Positions 1-9,354 of a DNA stretch of 64,000 bases are shown piece by piece. Positions within the stretch are counted from its first letter, which is position 1. Each line of letters begins with the position of its first letter. The DNA is taken from positions 124,001-188,000 of the forward strand of contig NZ_BCRM01000003.1 of the NCBI RefSeq assembly GCF_001552595.1. Direction: 5' to 3'. The notes under the pieces are model-generated. The model worked only from the letters and a program-made list of their open reading frames with translations, searched no databases and had not been told where the DNA came from. The position numbers and the translations under genes are program-made. Source of the DNA: Rhodococcus erythropolis NBRC 15567 (GTDB lineage: Bacteria; Actinomycetota; Actinomycetes; Mycobacteriales; Mycobacteriaceae).

Positions 1-330
1 CTCGAATGGCTGGCCGTACCAACCTTCGACGACCTGCGGGCCGGATACGCCGAGCCCGAGGATCGTTCGCCCACCGTTGAGGTGATCGAGAGTGAGCGCG
101 TGCATGGCACAGCTGGTCGGTGTTCGTGCCGAAATCTGTACGACGGACGTGCCGAGACGGACGTTCTCGGTCCGAGATCCCCACCAGGCAAGCGGGGTGA
201 AGGCGTCCGAGCCCCACGACTCCGCCGCGAAGACCGCGTCGAATCCCGCGCCTTCCGCGGCCTCGATCAGTTCCGGGGCGTTTGCCGGCGGCTGTGCGCC
301 CCAGTATCCGAGTTGCAACCCAAGCTTCAT
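1..330 (-). CDS. LLM-class F420-dependent oxidoreductase (3' end outside window)
   Basis: N-terminal 110 residues of a luciferase-like (LLM) TIM-barrel oxidoreductase; the gene runs off the left edge. It starts MKLGLQLGYWG and carries the usual LLM strands and helices (ELIEAAEGAGFDAVFAAESW, then ENVRLGTSVVQI and HLNGGRTILGLGVSGPQV). The family typically uses coenzyme F420 for hydride transfer; the substrate is unknown. The ATG at 330 has a GGAGG ribosome site about 7 nt upstream. It is divergent from the DUF35 gene, with a KstR-type palindrome in the 94-bp gap, the arrangement of M. tuberculosis Rv3520c/Rv3521. Membership of the sterol regulon is inferred from that site. Confidence 0.85.
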   Translation of the reverse strand, partial: MKLGLQLGYWGAQPPANAPELIEAAEGAGFDAVFAAESWGSDAFTPLAWWGSRTENVRLGTSVVQISARTPTSCAMHALTLDHLNGGRTILGLGVSGPQVVEGWYGQPFE

Positions 331-380
331 CGCAGGCCTCCACATTGCCGGTGATCAGAAGTGACTCTTGCCACAATCTC

Positions 381-394
381 TAGAACCTGTTCTA
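381..394. promoter_or_regulatory. KstR-type operator between the LLM and DUF35 genes
   Basis: A perfect 14-bp inverted repeat, TAGAACCTGTTCTA, with the AAC-N2-GTT core known for the TetR-family cholesterol regulator KstR of mycobacteria and rhodococci. It lies 51 bp from the minus-strand LLM start and 30 bp before the chosen DUF35 start, so it could control both promoters. The same core recurs twice in front of cyp125/fadA5. Confidence 0.85.
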
Positions 395-424
395 CTCGAT
401 CTTGTGACCATCGGAAAGAGCGGG

Positions 425-1381
425 GTGGCCGACAAGCCCCTGAGCGCACCATTGAATCTCCATTTCGACTACACCAGATCGACGGGACCGACCATCGGCG
501 CGTTCGTGACTGCCCTGCGTGATCGCAAGGTGATCGGCGCACGTGGGTCGAACGGTCGTGTCTTCGTGCCGCCACCGGAATTCGATCCGGATACGGCCGA
601 ACCACTGACCGACTTCGTCGGAGTCTCCGACGGCGGAACGGTCGTGAGTTGGACGTGGATGCCCGAACCCATCGAGGGTCAACCCCTGACGAAGCCTTTC
701 GCGTGGGCCCTGATCAAGCTCGACGGCGCGGACACGTCCATGCTCCACGCGGTCGACGTCGACTCCCCCGACGACATCAGCACCGGCCTGCGGGTTCGTG
801 CTCGCTGGGCGTCGGAGCGGATCGGGCAGATCAAGGACATCGAGTGCTTCGAACCAGGTGAGAGCGAAAATGGAATCGCGACAGTCGATTCCACCGCCGA
901 TCCTGTCACCATGATCACGACGCCTGTCGACCTGCACTTCATGCATTCCGCTTCGGCCGAGGAGAGCTTCTACCTCCGTGGTCTCGCAGAAGGCAAGCTG
1001 ATCGGTGGTCGCAGCGGACCCGAAGACAAGATCTACATCCCACCGCGCGGCGCGAATCCCACCAACGGGAAGCCGACGAGCGAGCAGATCGAACTGCCCG
1101 ACAAGGGAATTGTCACCACCTTCTGCATCGTCAACGTCCCGTTCCTCGGGCAGCGAATCAAACCGCCCTACGTGGCCGCCTACGTGCTTCTCGACGGGGC
1201 TGACATTCCGTTCCTGCACTTGATCCTCGAATGTGATGCCGCGGACGTACGCATGGGCATGCGCGTCGAAGCCAAGTGGAAGCCTCGCGAAGAGTGGGGT
1301 TACACCCTCGAGAACATCGAATACTTCCGGCCGACAGGTGAACCCGACGCCGAGTACTCCACCTTCCAACACCACCTGTGA
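425..1381 (+). CDS. Tandem DUF35 OB-fold protein, partner of Ltp-type thiolase-fold enzymes
   Basis: A 318-residue protein made of two copies of the DUF35/OB-fold unit (about residues 8-145 and 165-305); each has a loop ending in VPP or IPP and a C-terminal beta segment. The rubredoxin-like zinc-ribbon cysteines usual in DUF35 proteins are absent: the loops read ARGSNGRVFVPP and GGRSGPEDKIYIPP. DUF35 proteins bind acyl-CoA and form complexes with thiolase-like enzymes (for example ChsH2 with the retro-aldolase Ltp2). The frame opens at 368, but the KstR site lies inside that extension. I chose the GTG at 425, preceded by GGAAAGAG; GTG 404 is the alternative. First gene of an operon with ltp4 and ltp3; resembles Rv3521. 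Confidence 0.8.
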   Translation: MADKPLSAPLNLHFDYTRSTGPTIGAFVTALRDRKVIGARGSNGRVFVPPPEFDPDTAEPLTDFVGVSDGGTVVSWTWMPEPIEGQPLTKPFAWALIKLDGADTSMLHAVDVDSPDDISTGLRVRARWASERIGQIKDIECFEPGESENGIATVDSTADPVTMITTPVDLHFMHSASAEESFYLRGLAEGKLIGGRSGPEDKIYIPPRGANPTNGKPTSEQIELPDKGIVTTFCIVNVPFLGQRIKPPYVAAYVLLDGADIPFLHLILECDAADVRMGMRVEAKWKPREEWGYTLENIEYFRPTGEPDAEYSTFQHHL

Positions 1382-1391
1382 GGCTCCTGAA

Positions 1392-2462
1392 ATGACTTCT
1401 GCAGACATCGCAGTCGTGGGCTTTGCTCAGGCACCCCACGTCCGCGAAACCAACGGCACCACCAACGGCGTCGAGATGCTCGTCCCGTGCTTCCAGCAGC
1501 TCTACAGCGATCTGGGAATCACCAAGTCCGACATCGGCTTCTGGTGCTCCGGATCTTCCGATTACCTGGCCGGTCGAGCGTTCTCCTTCATCTCGGCCAT
1601 CGACTCCATCGGAGCGGTCCCGCCGATCAACGAATCTCACGTCGAGATGGATGCTGCGTGGGCCTTCTACGAAGCGTGGATCAAGATCTTGACCGGCGAG
1701 GTCGAGACCGCGCTGGTGTACGGCTTCGGCAAATCCTCCGCCGGGCACCTGCGCAAGATCCTGTCCATGCAGCTCGATCCGTACCTCGTCACTCCGCTGT
1801 GGCCGGACTCCGTCTCGATCGCCGGACTTCAAGCCCGACTCGGACTCGACGCGGGTAAGTGGACGCAAGAGGACATGGCGGAGGTTGCCGCTCGCAGCCG
1901 TCGTCACGCGCTGAGTAATCCGAAGGCTCAGCTCGCGGGCGAGGTCGACATCGAGGCACTACTCGCCAGCCCGTTCCTCGCAGATCCGTTGCGCGCACAC
2001 GATTGTGCGCCCATCACCGATGGTGCGGCAGCAATCGTCCTGGCCTCGGGCAATCGCGCCCGCGATCTCTGCGATCGGCCGGCGTGGATCACCGGACTCG
2101 AGCATCGCATCGACTCCCCCAACCTGGGTGCACGTGACCTGACCACCTCACCGTCCACTACGTCGGCAGCCAAGGCGGCAACGGGCGGCGAGGTCGGCAA
2201 CATCGACGTCGCCGAACTGCACGCACCGTTCACTCACCAGGAATTGATCTTGAAGGAAGCGATCGGCCTGACCGACGCCACCACGATCAATCCGTCCGGC
2301 GGTCCGCTCAGCGGCAACCCACTGTTCGCCGGTGGTCTGGAACGAATCGGCCACGCCGCCAAGGCAATCTTCGACGGCCAGGCGAATCGCGCTCTGGCCC
2401 ATGCAACAAGCGGCCCTGTGCTGCAGCAGAACCTGGTAGCAGTCTTGGAGGGACGGAACTGA
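1392..2462 (+). CDS. ltp4: Lipid-transfer/thiolase-like protein Ltp4
   Basis: A 356-residue thiolase-superfamily protein of the SCP-x/Ltp type, similar in size and position to M. tuberculosis Rv3522. The segment that normally carries the nucleophilic cysteine (about residues 80-96, NESHVEMDAAWAF) has none, so classical thiolysis is unlikely. Cysteine-less Ltp proteins such as Ltp2 are retro-aldolases acting on steroid side-chain acyl-CoAs together with a DUF35 partner; that role is inferred here. ATG 1392 lies 10 bp after the DUF35 stop, and the stop overlaps the next start (TGATG). Expected to be cytosolic and KstR-controlled through the site at 381-394. Confidence 0.75.
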   Translation: MTSADIAVVGFAQAPHVRETNGTTNGVEMLVPCFQQLYSDLGITKSDIGFWCSGSSDYLAGRAFSFISAIDSIGAVPPINESHVEMDAAWAFYEAWIKILTGEVETALVYGFGKSSAGHLRKILSMQLDPYLVTPLWPDSVSIAGLQARLGLDAGKWTQEDMAEVAARSRRHALSNPKAQLAGEVDIEALLASPFLADPLRAHDCAPITDGAAAIVLASGNRARDLCDRPAWITGLEHRIDSPNLGARDLTTSPSTTSAAKAATGGEVGNIDVAELHAPFTHQELILKEAIGLTDATTINPSGGPLSGNPLFAGGLERIGHAAKAIFDGQANRALAHATSGPVLQQNLVAVLEGRN

Positions 2463-3643
2463 TGGCCGGAACGCCTCAACTCGCGGCCGTGCTCGGCACC
2501 GGCCAAACTCACTACGTCGCAAAGCGTCATGATGTCTCGATGGCGGGCTTGGTTCGTGAAGCCATCGACGCCGCGATGCTCGACGCCAACGTCGGCTGGG
2601 ACGACATCGACGCCGTCGTCATCGGAAAGGCCCCCGACCTGTTCGAGGGTTCGATGATGCCCGAACTCGCCATGTCGGATGCCCTTGGCGCCAACGGAAA
2701 GCCGTTGCTGCGTGTTCACACTGCCGGCTCGGTGGGTGGTTCGACGGCTATCGTCGCCTCCAGCCTGGTCAAATCCGGTGTCCACAAGCGCGTTCTGACG
2801 GTTTCCTGGGAGAAGCAGTCCGAGTCGAACGCCATGTGGGCGCTGTCCACACCGGTACCGTTCAACATGCCTGTTGGCGCCGGCGCCGGTGGATACTTCG
2901 CCCCGCACGTCCGTTCGTACATTCGTCGATCGGGCGCACCGGAGCACATCGGCTACCTCGTCGCGGTGAAAGATCGGCTCAACGGCAGCCTCAATCCGTA
3001 TGCGCACCTGCGGCAGCCGGACATCACCTTCGAATCGGTGCAGGCATCTCAGATGCTCTGGGATCCGATCCGCTACGACGAGACCTGCCCGTCCTCGGAC
3101 GGCGCGTGCGCTCTGGTGATCGGCAACGAGGAAGCGGCCGCACAGGTCGAGGCCGAGGGTCGTTCGGTCGCGTGGATCCACGCGACGGCGATGCGCACCG
3201 AGCCGACCTTCTATGCCGGACGCGATCAGGTCAATCCGCAGGCCGGCCGTGACGCCGCGGCCGCGCTGTGGAAGTCCGCGGGAATCACCGATCCGCTCAA
3301 CGAAATCGACTGCGCCGAAATCTATGTCCCGTTCTCGTGGTTCGAGCCGATGTGGCTCGAGAACCTCGGTTTCGCGGAGGAAGGCCAGGGATGGAAGCTG
3401 ACCGAGGCCGGCGAAACCGCGATCGGCGGCAAGCTCCCGGTCAATGCCTCGGGCGGTGTTCTCTCTTCCAACCCGATCGGCGCCTCGGGCATGATCCGTT
3501 TTGCCGAGTCGGCGATGCAGGTCATGCACCGCGCCGGCGATCACCAGGTGGCCGACGCGCGCAAGGCTCTCGGCCATGCCTACGGCGGTGGCTCGCAGTA
3601 CTTCTCGATGTGGGTCGTCGGCTCCGAACGTCCCACCACGTAA
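2462..3643 (+). CDS. ltp3: Lipid-transfer/thiolase-like protein Ltp3
   Basis: A 393-residue SCP-x-type thiolase-fold protein resembling M. tuberculosis Rv3523. The nucleophile loop reads VHTAGSVGGSTA (residues 85-96), with Gly where thiolases have Cys. The C-terminal half keeps thiolase landmarks (DCAEIYVPFSW, then PVNASGGVLSSNPIGASG near 327-345). The ATG overlaps the ltp4 stop by one base, so the two are probably translated together and may form a heteromer with the DUF35 protein. By analogy with Ltp2/ChsH2 a C-C lyase role in side-chain removal is likelier than thiolysis; a bile-acid or C-24-branched sterol substrate is possible but unproven. Confidence 0.75.
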   Translation: MAGTPQLAAVLGTGQTHYVAKRHDVSMAGLVREAIDAAMLDANVGWDDIDAVVIGKAPDLFEGSMMPELAMSDALGANGKPLLRVHTAGSVGGSTAIVASSLVKSGVHKRVLTVSWEKQSESNAMWALSTPVPFNMPVGAGAGGYFAPHVRSYIRRSGAPEHIGYLVAVKDRLNGSLNPYAHLRQPDITFESVQASQMLWDPIRYDETCPSSDGACALVIGNEEAAAQVEAEGRSVAWIHATAMRTEPTFYAGRDQVNPQAGRDAAAALWKSAGITDPLNEIDCAEIYVPFSWFEPMWLENLGFAEEGQGWKLTEAGETAIGGKLPVNASGGVLSSNPIGASGMIRFAESAMQVMHRAGDHQVADARKALGHAYGGGSQYFSMWVVGSERPTT

Positions 3644-3678
3644 CAGCAGCACACACGCCGATCAGGAAGAGGCCGAAG

Positions 3679-4542
3679 ATGAAGTACACCGTCGGGGTTG
3701 CCATGAACCCCTTGGACCAGTTAGCCGGTATCGCCAAAACGGCCGAAGAATGCGGCTTTTCGTCGATCGCTCTCCCCGATTCACTGTTCTTCATGGAAAC
3801 GCAGGCGGCGGATTACCCATACACCCCGGACGGGTCTCGGATGTGGAATGCCGAGACCCCCTGGGTCGATCCGCTGATCGCCGCAGCTGCAATGGGCGCG
3901 GTGACCGAGAAGATCGAGTTCTACACCCAGGTGCTCAAGCTGGGTAGCCGCAATCCGGTCCTGCTCGCGCGGCAGGTCGGATCTGTAGCGGCATTGACGA
4001 ACAACCGTTTCGGCTTCGGCGTCGGAATCGGTTGGGCTCCCGAAGAGTTCGAGTGGTGCGGCGCTCCGTACAAGCGTCGCGGCGCCCGAGTGGACGAGAT
4101 GATCGACGTTCTCAAACTTATTCTCGGCGGCGGGATGGTCGAGTATCACGGCGAGTTCTTCGATTTCGATCGCCTGCAGATGAGTCCAGCTCCCACCAAG
4201 CCGGTTCCGTTCTACGTCGGCGGCCACACCGAGGTGGCACTCAAGCGTGCTGCGCGAGTCGGCGACGGTTGGACCTCGGCGATGATCAAGTTCGACGACC
4301 TGGTGGGTGTGATCGCACGACTACGCGAACTGCGCGCCGAGTACGGCCGCGAGAACGAGCCGTTCGAAATCCAGACGGTGTGCATCGACCGTTTCGGCAA
4401 GGACGGTTACGCAGAACTCGAAGATGCCGGCGTCACGGACATCATCACCGTACCTTGGGTTTTCGACGGAATCGGCTTCGATGCCCCGCTGGAGGCAAAG
4501 CAGGATTCGATGCGTAAGTTCGCCGAGCAGTACATCAACTGA
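3679..4542 (+). CDS. LLM-class F420-dependent oxidoreductase (TIGR03619-like)
   Basis: A 287-residue luciferase-like TIM-barrel protein. Landmarks: SSIALPDSLFF near the N terminus, IEFYTQVLKLGSRNP, GRFGVGIG-type segment FGFGVGIGW about residue 112, and VPFYVGGHTEVALKRAARVGDGW in the second half. Proteins of this class usually bind coenzyme F420. The longer open frame back to 3268 is a shadow; ATG 3679 has GGAAGAGG 8 nt upstream. It follows ltp3 by 35 bp on the same strand and probably belongs to that operon, so a redox step in sterol side-chain metabolism is inferred. The substrate is unknown. Confidence 0.8.
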   Translation: MKYTVGVAMNPLDQLAGIAKTAEECGFSSIALPDSLFFMETQAADYPYTPDGSRMWNAETPWVDPLIAAAAMGAVTEKIEFYTQVLKLGSRNPVLLARQVGSVAALTNNRFGFGVGIGWAPEEFEWCGAPYKRRGARVDEMIDVLKLILGGGMVEYHGEFFDFDRLQMSPAPTKPVPFYVGGHTEVALKRAARVGDGWTSAMIKFDDLVGVIARLRELRAEYGRENEPFEIQTVCIDRFGKDGYAELEDAGVTDIITVPWVFDGIGFDAPLEAKQDSMRKFAEQYIN

Positions 4543-4551
4543 GGAGTCGCG

Positions 4552-4962
4552 ATGACTGACGAACACCCCGCCCGCGTCGCGGGTAACGCTTCGCGCGCCG
4601 CAGCGAGTGGCAAGAACAAGGAAGCCTGGCTGGACCTCTTCGCCGAGGACGGTTGGGTGGAGGATCCGGTCGGGCCGTCGGGATTCGATCCCGAAGGCAA
4701 AGGCCATCACGGACGCGAAGCGATCTCCAAGTTCTACGACATGACGATCGCGACCGCGGACAAGCTCGAGTTTCTGATCGACGATTCACTGGTGTGCGGC
4801 AACGAGAACGTCAACATCGGCAAGATCCGGACCACCATCGGCGGCTCGATCATCGACGCCGAGGGCGTGTTCGTCTATCGCGTGAACGACGCAGGCAAGA
4901 TCGCGTCGCTTCGAGCATTCTGGGAAGTGGACCGTGCGATGAAGACGGCACGCAAAGCCTGA
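4552..4962 (+). CDS. SnoaL/NTF2-like protein
   Basis: A 136-residue protein with the cone-shaped NTF2/SnoaL/ketosteroid-isomerase-like fold: helix 1 (RAAASGKNKEAWLDLFAEDGWVEDP), HGREAISKFYDMTI, and paired strands ending SLRAFWEVDRAMK. Members are small isomerases, hydratases, cyclases or ligand-binding proteins. No catalytic residue assignment can be made confidently, and a real delta5-3-ketosteroid isomerase activity is not shown. ATG 4552 has GAGGAG 6 nt upstream, 9 bp after the LLM stop. Last gene of the 425-4962 operon, followed by a strong hairpin terminator. Confidence 0.75.
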   Translation: MTDEHPARVAGNASRAAASGKNKEAWLDLFAEDGWVEDPVGPSGFDPEGKGHHGREAISKFYDMTIATADKLEFLIDDSLVCGNENVNIGKIRTTIGGSIIDAEGVFVYRVNDAGKIASLRAFWEVDRAMKTARKA

Positions 4963-4973
4963 GAACCCACAGT

Positions 4974-5012
4974 ACGAGAGCGGCCCCGGTCATCGACCGG
5001 GGCCGCTCTCGT
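4974..5012 (+). terminator. Strong hairpin terminator after the ltp operon
   Basis: Left arm 4974-4991 (ACGAGAGCGGCCCCGGTC) pairs perfectly over 18 bp with 4995-5012 around a three-base ATC loop, 11 bp after the SnoaL stop. There is no long T tract, as usual in high-GC actinobacteria. Confidence 0.85.
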
Positions 5013-5135
5013 CGTATTCGAATCAGCCTGTCGTACTTGCACCGAGAACCCTGAAATGGTTTCCTGGTTGCCAACGTCGCGTGTCGATGACGGACTGCGT
5101 CAGGCATGGAGGCGTCGTACTGCAAGGGGTCACTC

Positions 5136-5516
5136 ATGACCATTTCGTTCAATCACACCATCATCGCCGCAAAAGACCGCCAAGAGTCTGCGTGGTTCTT
5201 CACTCACATGTTCGGTCTGCCAGGCCCGGTCGAAGCCGGTTACTTTCTCGGCGTCGAACTCGAGCACGGGGTGACACTGGACTTCGCACAGGTGGAAGAG
5301 GGCGCCGAGGTTGCGTCTCAGCACTACGCTTTCCTCGTCTCCGAAGATGACTTCGACGGCATCTACCAGCGGATACAGGCGTTGAAACTTGATCACTGGG
5401 CCGATCCGCGCCAGTCGAGTACCGGCTTCAACACCAACGACGGTGGGCGTGGGGTCTACTTCCTCGACCCGTCGGGGCATTTCCTGGAAGCGATCACCAA
5501 GCCATACGGCGGCTGA
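5136..5516 (+). CDS. VOC-family (glyoxalase/bleomycin-resistance fold) protein
   Basis: A 126-residue single vicinal-oxygen-chelate domain beginning MTISFNHTIIAAKDRQESAWFF. Putative metal ligands are His7 and His-bearing SQHYAFLV in the middle, with a Glu in the closing strand GVYFLDPSGHFLEAITKP. The family covers isomerases, dioxygenases, epimerases and resistance proteins, so no reaction is assigned. ATG 5136 is chosen over the in-frame ATG 5106 because it starts the VOC strand directly; GGGG at 5127-5130 is a plausible ribosome site. It stands alone between two hairpins and is convergent with cyp125. Confidence 0.7.
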   Translation: MTISFNHTIIAAKDRQESAWFFTHMFGLPGPVEAGYFLGVELEHGVTLDFAQVEEGAEVASQHYAFLVSEDDFDGIYQRIQALKLDHWADPRQSSTGFNTNDGGRGVYFLDPSGHFLEAITKPYGG

Positions 5517-5535
5517 ATTAGAGATTGAACTACAA

Positions 5536-5578
5536 ACGGCGGCGCCTACGGGAGATGAGGGATCCCGCAGACGCCGCC
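5536..5578. terminator. Hairpin between convergent VOC and cyp125 genes
   Basis: CGGCGGCG at 5536-5543 pairs with CGCCGCCG at 5571-5578, with an inner CGGGA/TCCCG stem (5548-5552 with 5562-5566). It can serve both converging transcription units. Confidence 0.65.
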
Positions 5579-5710
5579 GCAGTTCCAGGTTGCCAACTAG
5601 TGGCCCCCCGGAACGTCTACTGTAGTTCTGCGTGTTCGAGAGTGCAGAGGCAACTCCCGAAAACCTACACAGAACCTACTCGCCGGTTACCAGGTCAGTA
5701 TATGTCCGGA

Positions 5711-6961
5711 TCAGTGTTTGACCGGGCAGCCCGATGTCTTGTAATCAACCTGAAACTCTTTGATGCCGTTGAGCCAGCCCGAGCGCAGGCGACGGGGATC
5801 GCCGAGCCTGGTGATATCGGGTAGGTGATCGGCGATCGCATTGAAGATCAGATCGATTTCGAGACGAGCCAAGTTGGCGCCGATGCAGAAGTGCGCACCC
5901 GTGCCGCCGAATCCGAGGTGCGGATTGGGGTCACGCATGATGTCGAACTTCGTGGGGTTCTCGAAGACGTCTTCGTCGAAGTTGGCCGACGCGTACATCA
6001 TCACGACGCGATCGCCCTTCTTGATCTTCTGTCCCCCGAGTTCGGTGTCTTCGAGCGCGGTCCGCTGGAAAGAGGTCACCGGGGTGGCCCAACGAACGAT
6101 CTCGTCGGCCGCAGTCTTCGGGCGTTCCTTCTTGTACAGCTCCCACTGGTCGGGATTGTCGAGGAAGGCAACCATGCCGTGTGTGATGGCATTGCGAGTG
6201 GTCTCGTTACCCGCGACCGCAAGCAGAATCACGAAGAAGCCGAATTCCTCTGGGGAGAGCTCATTTCCGTCGATGTCAGCTTCGATGAGCTTGGTGACGA
6301 TGTCATCGGCGGGACACTTCTTGCGCTGATCCGCCATCTGGTACGCGTATCCCAGAATCTCCATCGACGCTGCCTGCGGGTCGATGTCGAACTCGGGGTC
6401 GTCGTAGGACGTCATCTGGTTGGACCAGTCGAAGAGCTTCATTCGATCTTCCTGCGGCACACCGAGAAGCTCGGCGATTGCCTGCAGCGGAAGTTCGGAC
6501 GCGACCTGAACCACGAAGTCTCCGGCACCACCGGCAGCCGCAGTCTTGACGATCTTTTCGGCGCGCTCGGTCAGTTCTTCGCGCAGGCTGTTGATGGCTC
6601 GCGGGGTGAATCCACGCGAAACCAGCTTGCGAAGCTTGGTGTGCTCCGGAGCGTCCTTGTTGATGAGGATGAATCGCTGCATCTCGACGTTCTCGCGCGG
6701 GATGTCGTCGGCGAAGCGAGGAATCGCAGTGTTCTCGTGGGTCGAGAAGATGTCGCTTCGCTGCGAGACCTCCTTGACCTCTTCATGACGGGTGACCACC
6801 CAGAAGCCCTCGTCCTGGAATCCACCGATTTCCGGGGGCTGCGGATTCCACCACACGGGGGCCGTCTTCCGGAGTTCGGCGAACTCCTCGAACGGCATGC
6901 GTTCCGCGTAGATGTCGGGGTCCGTGAAGTCGATTCCCTCGGGGAATGCGGGCTGTGCCAC
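5711..6961 (-). CDS. cyp125: Steroid C26/C27 monooxygenase CYP125
   Basis: A 416-residue soluble cytochrome P450 very similar to CYP125 of M. tuberculosis (Rv3545c) and Rhodococcus. Visible motifs: I-helix AGNETT at 250-255, EIVR (the ExxR pair) at 287-290, and the heme loop FGGTGAHFCIG at 351-361 with Cys359 as heme ligand. CYP125 oxidises the terminal methyl of cholesterol/cholestenone to the alcohol and acid, starting side-chain degradation; electrons come from ferredoxin and a reductase encoded elsewhere. The GTG start at 6961 has a CAGGAGAC ribosome site. Divergent from fadA5; the intergenic region has two KstR-type operators. Confidence 0.95.
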   Translation of the reverse strand: MAQPAFPEGIDFTDPDIYAERMPFEEFAELRKTAPVWWNPQPPEIGGFQDEGFWVVTRHEEVKEVSQRSDIFSTHENTAIPRFADDIPRENVEMQRFILINKDAPEHTKLRKLVSRGFTPRAINSLREELTERAEKIVKTAAAGGAGDFVVQVASELPLQAIAELLGVPQEDRMKLFDWSNQMTSYDDPEFDIDPQAASMEILGYAYQMADQRKKCPADDIVTKLIEADIDGNELSPEEFGFFVILLAVAGNETTRNAITHGMVAFLDNPDQWELYKKERPKTAADEIVRWATPVTSFQRTALEDTELGGQKIKKGDRVVMMYASANFDEDVFENPTKFDIMRDPNPHLGFGGTGAHFCIGANLARLEIDLIFNAIADHLPDITRLGDPRRLRSGWLNGIKEFQVDYKTSGCPVKH

Positions 6962-6986
6962 TGATGTCTCCTGCCCTAAGCCTTTT

Positions 6987-7002
6987 CATCACAGGGGTGA
7001 TG
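6987..7002. promoter_or_regulatory. Short inverted repeat in the cyp125 leader
   Basis: CATCAC-AGGG-GTGATG, a 6-bp perfect inverted repeat between the cyp125 start and its KstR-type site. It could be a small leader hairpin or a second operator; no known factor was matched. Confidence 0.35.
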
Positions 7003-7015
7003 GGGATCCGTGATG

Positions 7016-7029
7016 TGTAACACGTTCTA
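7016..7029. promoter_or_regulatory. KstR-type operator, cyp125 side
   Basis: TGTAACACGTTCTA, with AAC-AC-GTT core and near-perfect dyad symmetry, 55 bp upstream of the cyp125 start. It is the closer of two KstR-like sites to cyp125 in the divergent promoter region. Confidence 0.8.
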
Positions 7030-7039
7030 CTCTCATTGA

Positions 7040-8299
<1,260 letters not shown>

Positions 8300-8300
8300 G

Positions 8301-8789
8301 ATGACTACTCCCCCAGCTAAACCCAAGGGACTCGACGCTCCGGCGACGGTCAAGATCATCAAGTGGATGTCGAAGGCAAACGTCGCCATGTATCGCGCCA
8401 CCGACGGGCGGCTGGGTAGCAAGTGGCGGGTCGGCAGCGCGTTCCCACGCGGGCTGCCGATCTGCCTGCTCACCACCACCGGTCGCAAATCCGGCGAGGA
8501 GCGGATCAGTCCGTTGCTGTTCCTCGAGGACGGCGAGAACGTGATTCTGGTGGCGTCGCAAGGAGGTCTTCCGAAGAACCCGATGTGGTACCTCAACATC
8601 AAGGCGGACCCGGTGGTGACGGTGCAGATCAAGTCTCGGATCCGATCGATGAAAGCCCGCGTCTCCACCGAGGACGAGCGCGCTCGGCTTTGGCCGATGT
8701 TGACGGCGATGTATCCGGATTTCGACAACTATCAGGCCTGGACCGACCGGGTCATTCCCGTCATCGTGTGCGAGCCGCTGAAGAAATAA
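8301..8789 (+). CDS. Ddn-like deazaflavin (F420)-dependent nitroreductase-family protein
   Basis: A 162-residue protein of the split-beta-barrel Ddn/FDOR-A family, resembling Rv3547 (Ddn). Landmarks: [24 protein letters not shown] and [17 protein letters not shown], the latter containing residues that bind F420 in the family. Ddn activates nitroimidazole prodrugs; physiological roles proposed for relatives include quinone reduction. The fadA5-ddn order is the same as in M. tuberculosis. ATG 8301 lies one base after the fadA5 stop. Probably cytosolic or membrane-associated through its N-terminal amphipathic helix, and KstR-controlled with fadA5. Confidence 0.85.
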   Translation: MTTPPAKPKGLDAPATVKIIKWMSKANVAMYRATDGRLGSKWRVGSAFPRGLPICLLTTTGRKSGEERISPLLFLEDGENVILVASQGGLPKNPMWYLNIKADPVVTVQIKSRIRSMKARVSTEDERARLWPMLTAMYPDFDNYQAWTDRVIPVIVCEPLKK

Positions 8790-8846
8790 ACGGACTGTTT
8801 ACAACAAAACGTTTACATCGGCCCGGGTTCGTGCCAGCCTGGGTTC

Positions 8847-9260
8847 ATGACCGATGACCAGTTCAGACCGATCGATTCCGGCCGCGAACGCGCACATCGC
8901 GAGTACGCCGGACTCTTTCGGATCAGCGAGCGCCACGGCGCGACCCAAAGCCAGCGCGCGCGGCAATCTCATCCGGAGATGCTCGAGCCCTACGGCGCGG
9001 TGCGCGTCGTGGCTCGTCTTGCCGGCGGCACCGACACACCGCAGCCGAACGAACCCGAGGTCGACGACGCCGATGTCATGGCTGCGTTGACTCTGATTCC
9101 CAAGGCCCGAGCCGAAATGGAACAGCTGGAAGCGCTGTTCCTCGGAATTGCCCGCGAACGGGGCATGACCTGGCAAGATATTGCCTTCGGACTCGGGCTC
9201 GGCAGCACTCAAGCTGCCCGCCAGCGCTACGAACGGCTCGTTCGCCGCACCGGAGGCTGA
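8847..9260 (+). CDS. Small putative DNA-binding protein
   Basis: A 137-residue protein of unknown function. The C-terminal third (about residues 90-133) is predicted helical and reads like a sigma-region-4/HTH element: LEALFLGIARERGMTWQDIAFGLGLGSTQAARQRYERLVRR, with WQDIA as first helix and QAARQRYERL as recognition helix. The N-terminal half is charged and probably flexible. The upstream gap (8790-8846) holds two GTTTACA repeats at 8797-8803 and 8812-8818, possibly its operator. It precedes the GyrA-like/GNAT gene by 94 bp; a functional link is inference only. Confidence 0.6.
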   Translation: MTDDQFRPIDSGRERAHREYAGLFRISERHGATQSQRARQSHPEMLEPYGAVRVVARLAGGTDTPQPNEPEVDDADVMAALTLIPKARAEMEQLEALFLGIARERGMTWQDIAFGLGLGSTQAARQRYERLVRRTGG

Positions 9261-9354
9261 ACACGTGCCATAACGAGCGAGTTGGAGCACTATTGACTCG
9301 TACGGTCCGCACGGCGTTTCGACAGAGCCTCGAACACAGCAAGGAGTCGCATAT

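Noticed and set aside
368-424. N-terminal extension of the DUF35 gene from ATG 368
   Set aside because: It would run through the KstR palindrome and has no ribosome site; GTG 425 with GGAAAGAG is preferred.
2234-3652. Long minus-strand frame opposite ltp3
   Set aside because: Low-complexity Arg/Asp/Gly composition typical of antisense shadows in high-GC DNA; ltp3 is clearly the real gene.
5825-6964. Long plus-strand frame opposite cyp125
   Set aside because: Antisense shadow of a well-recognised P450, with no family resemblance.
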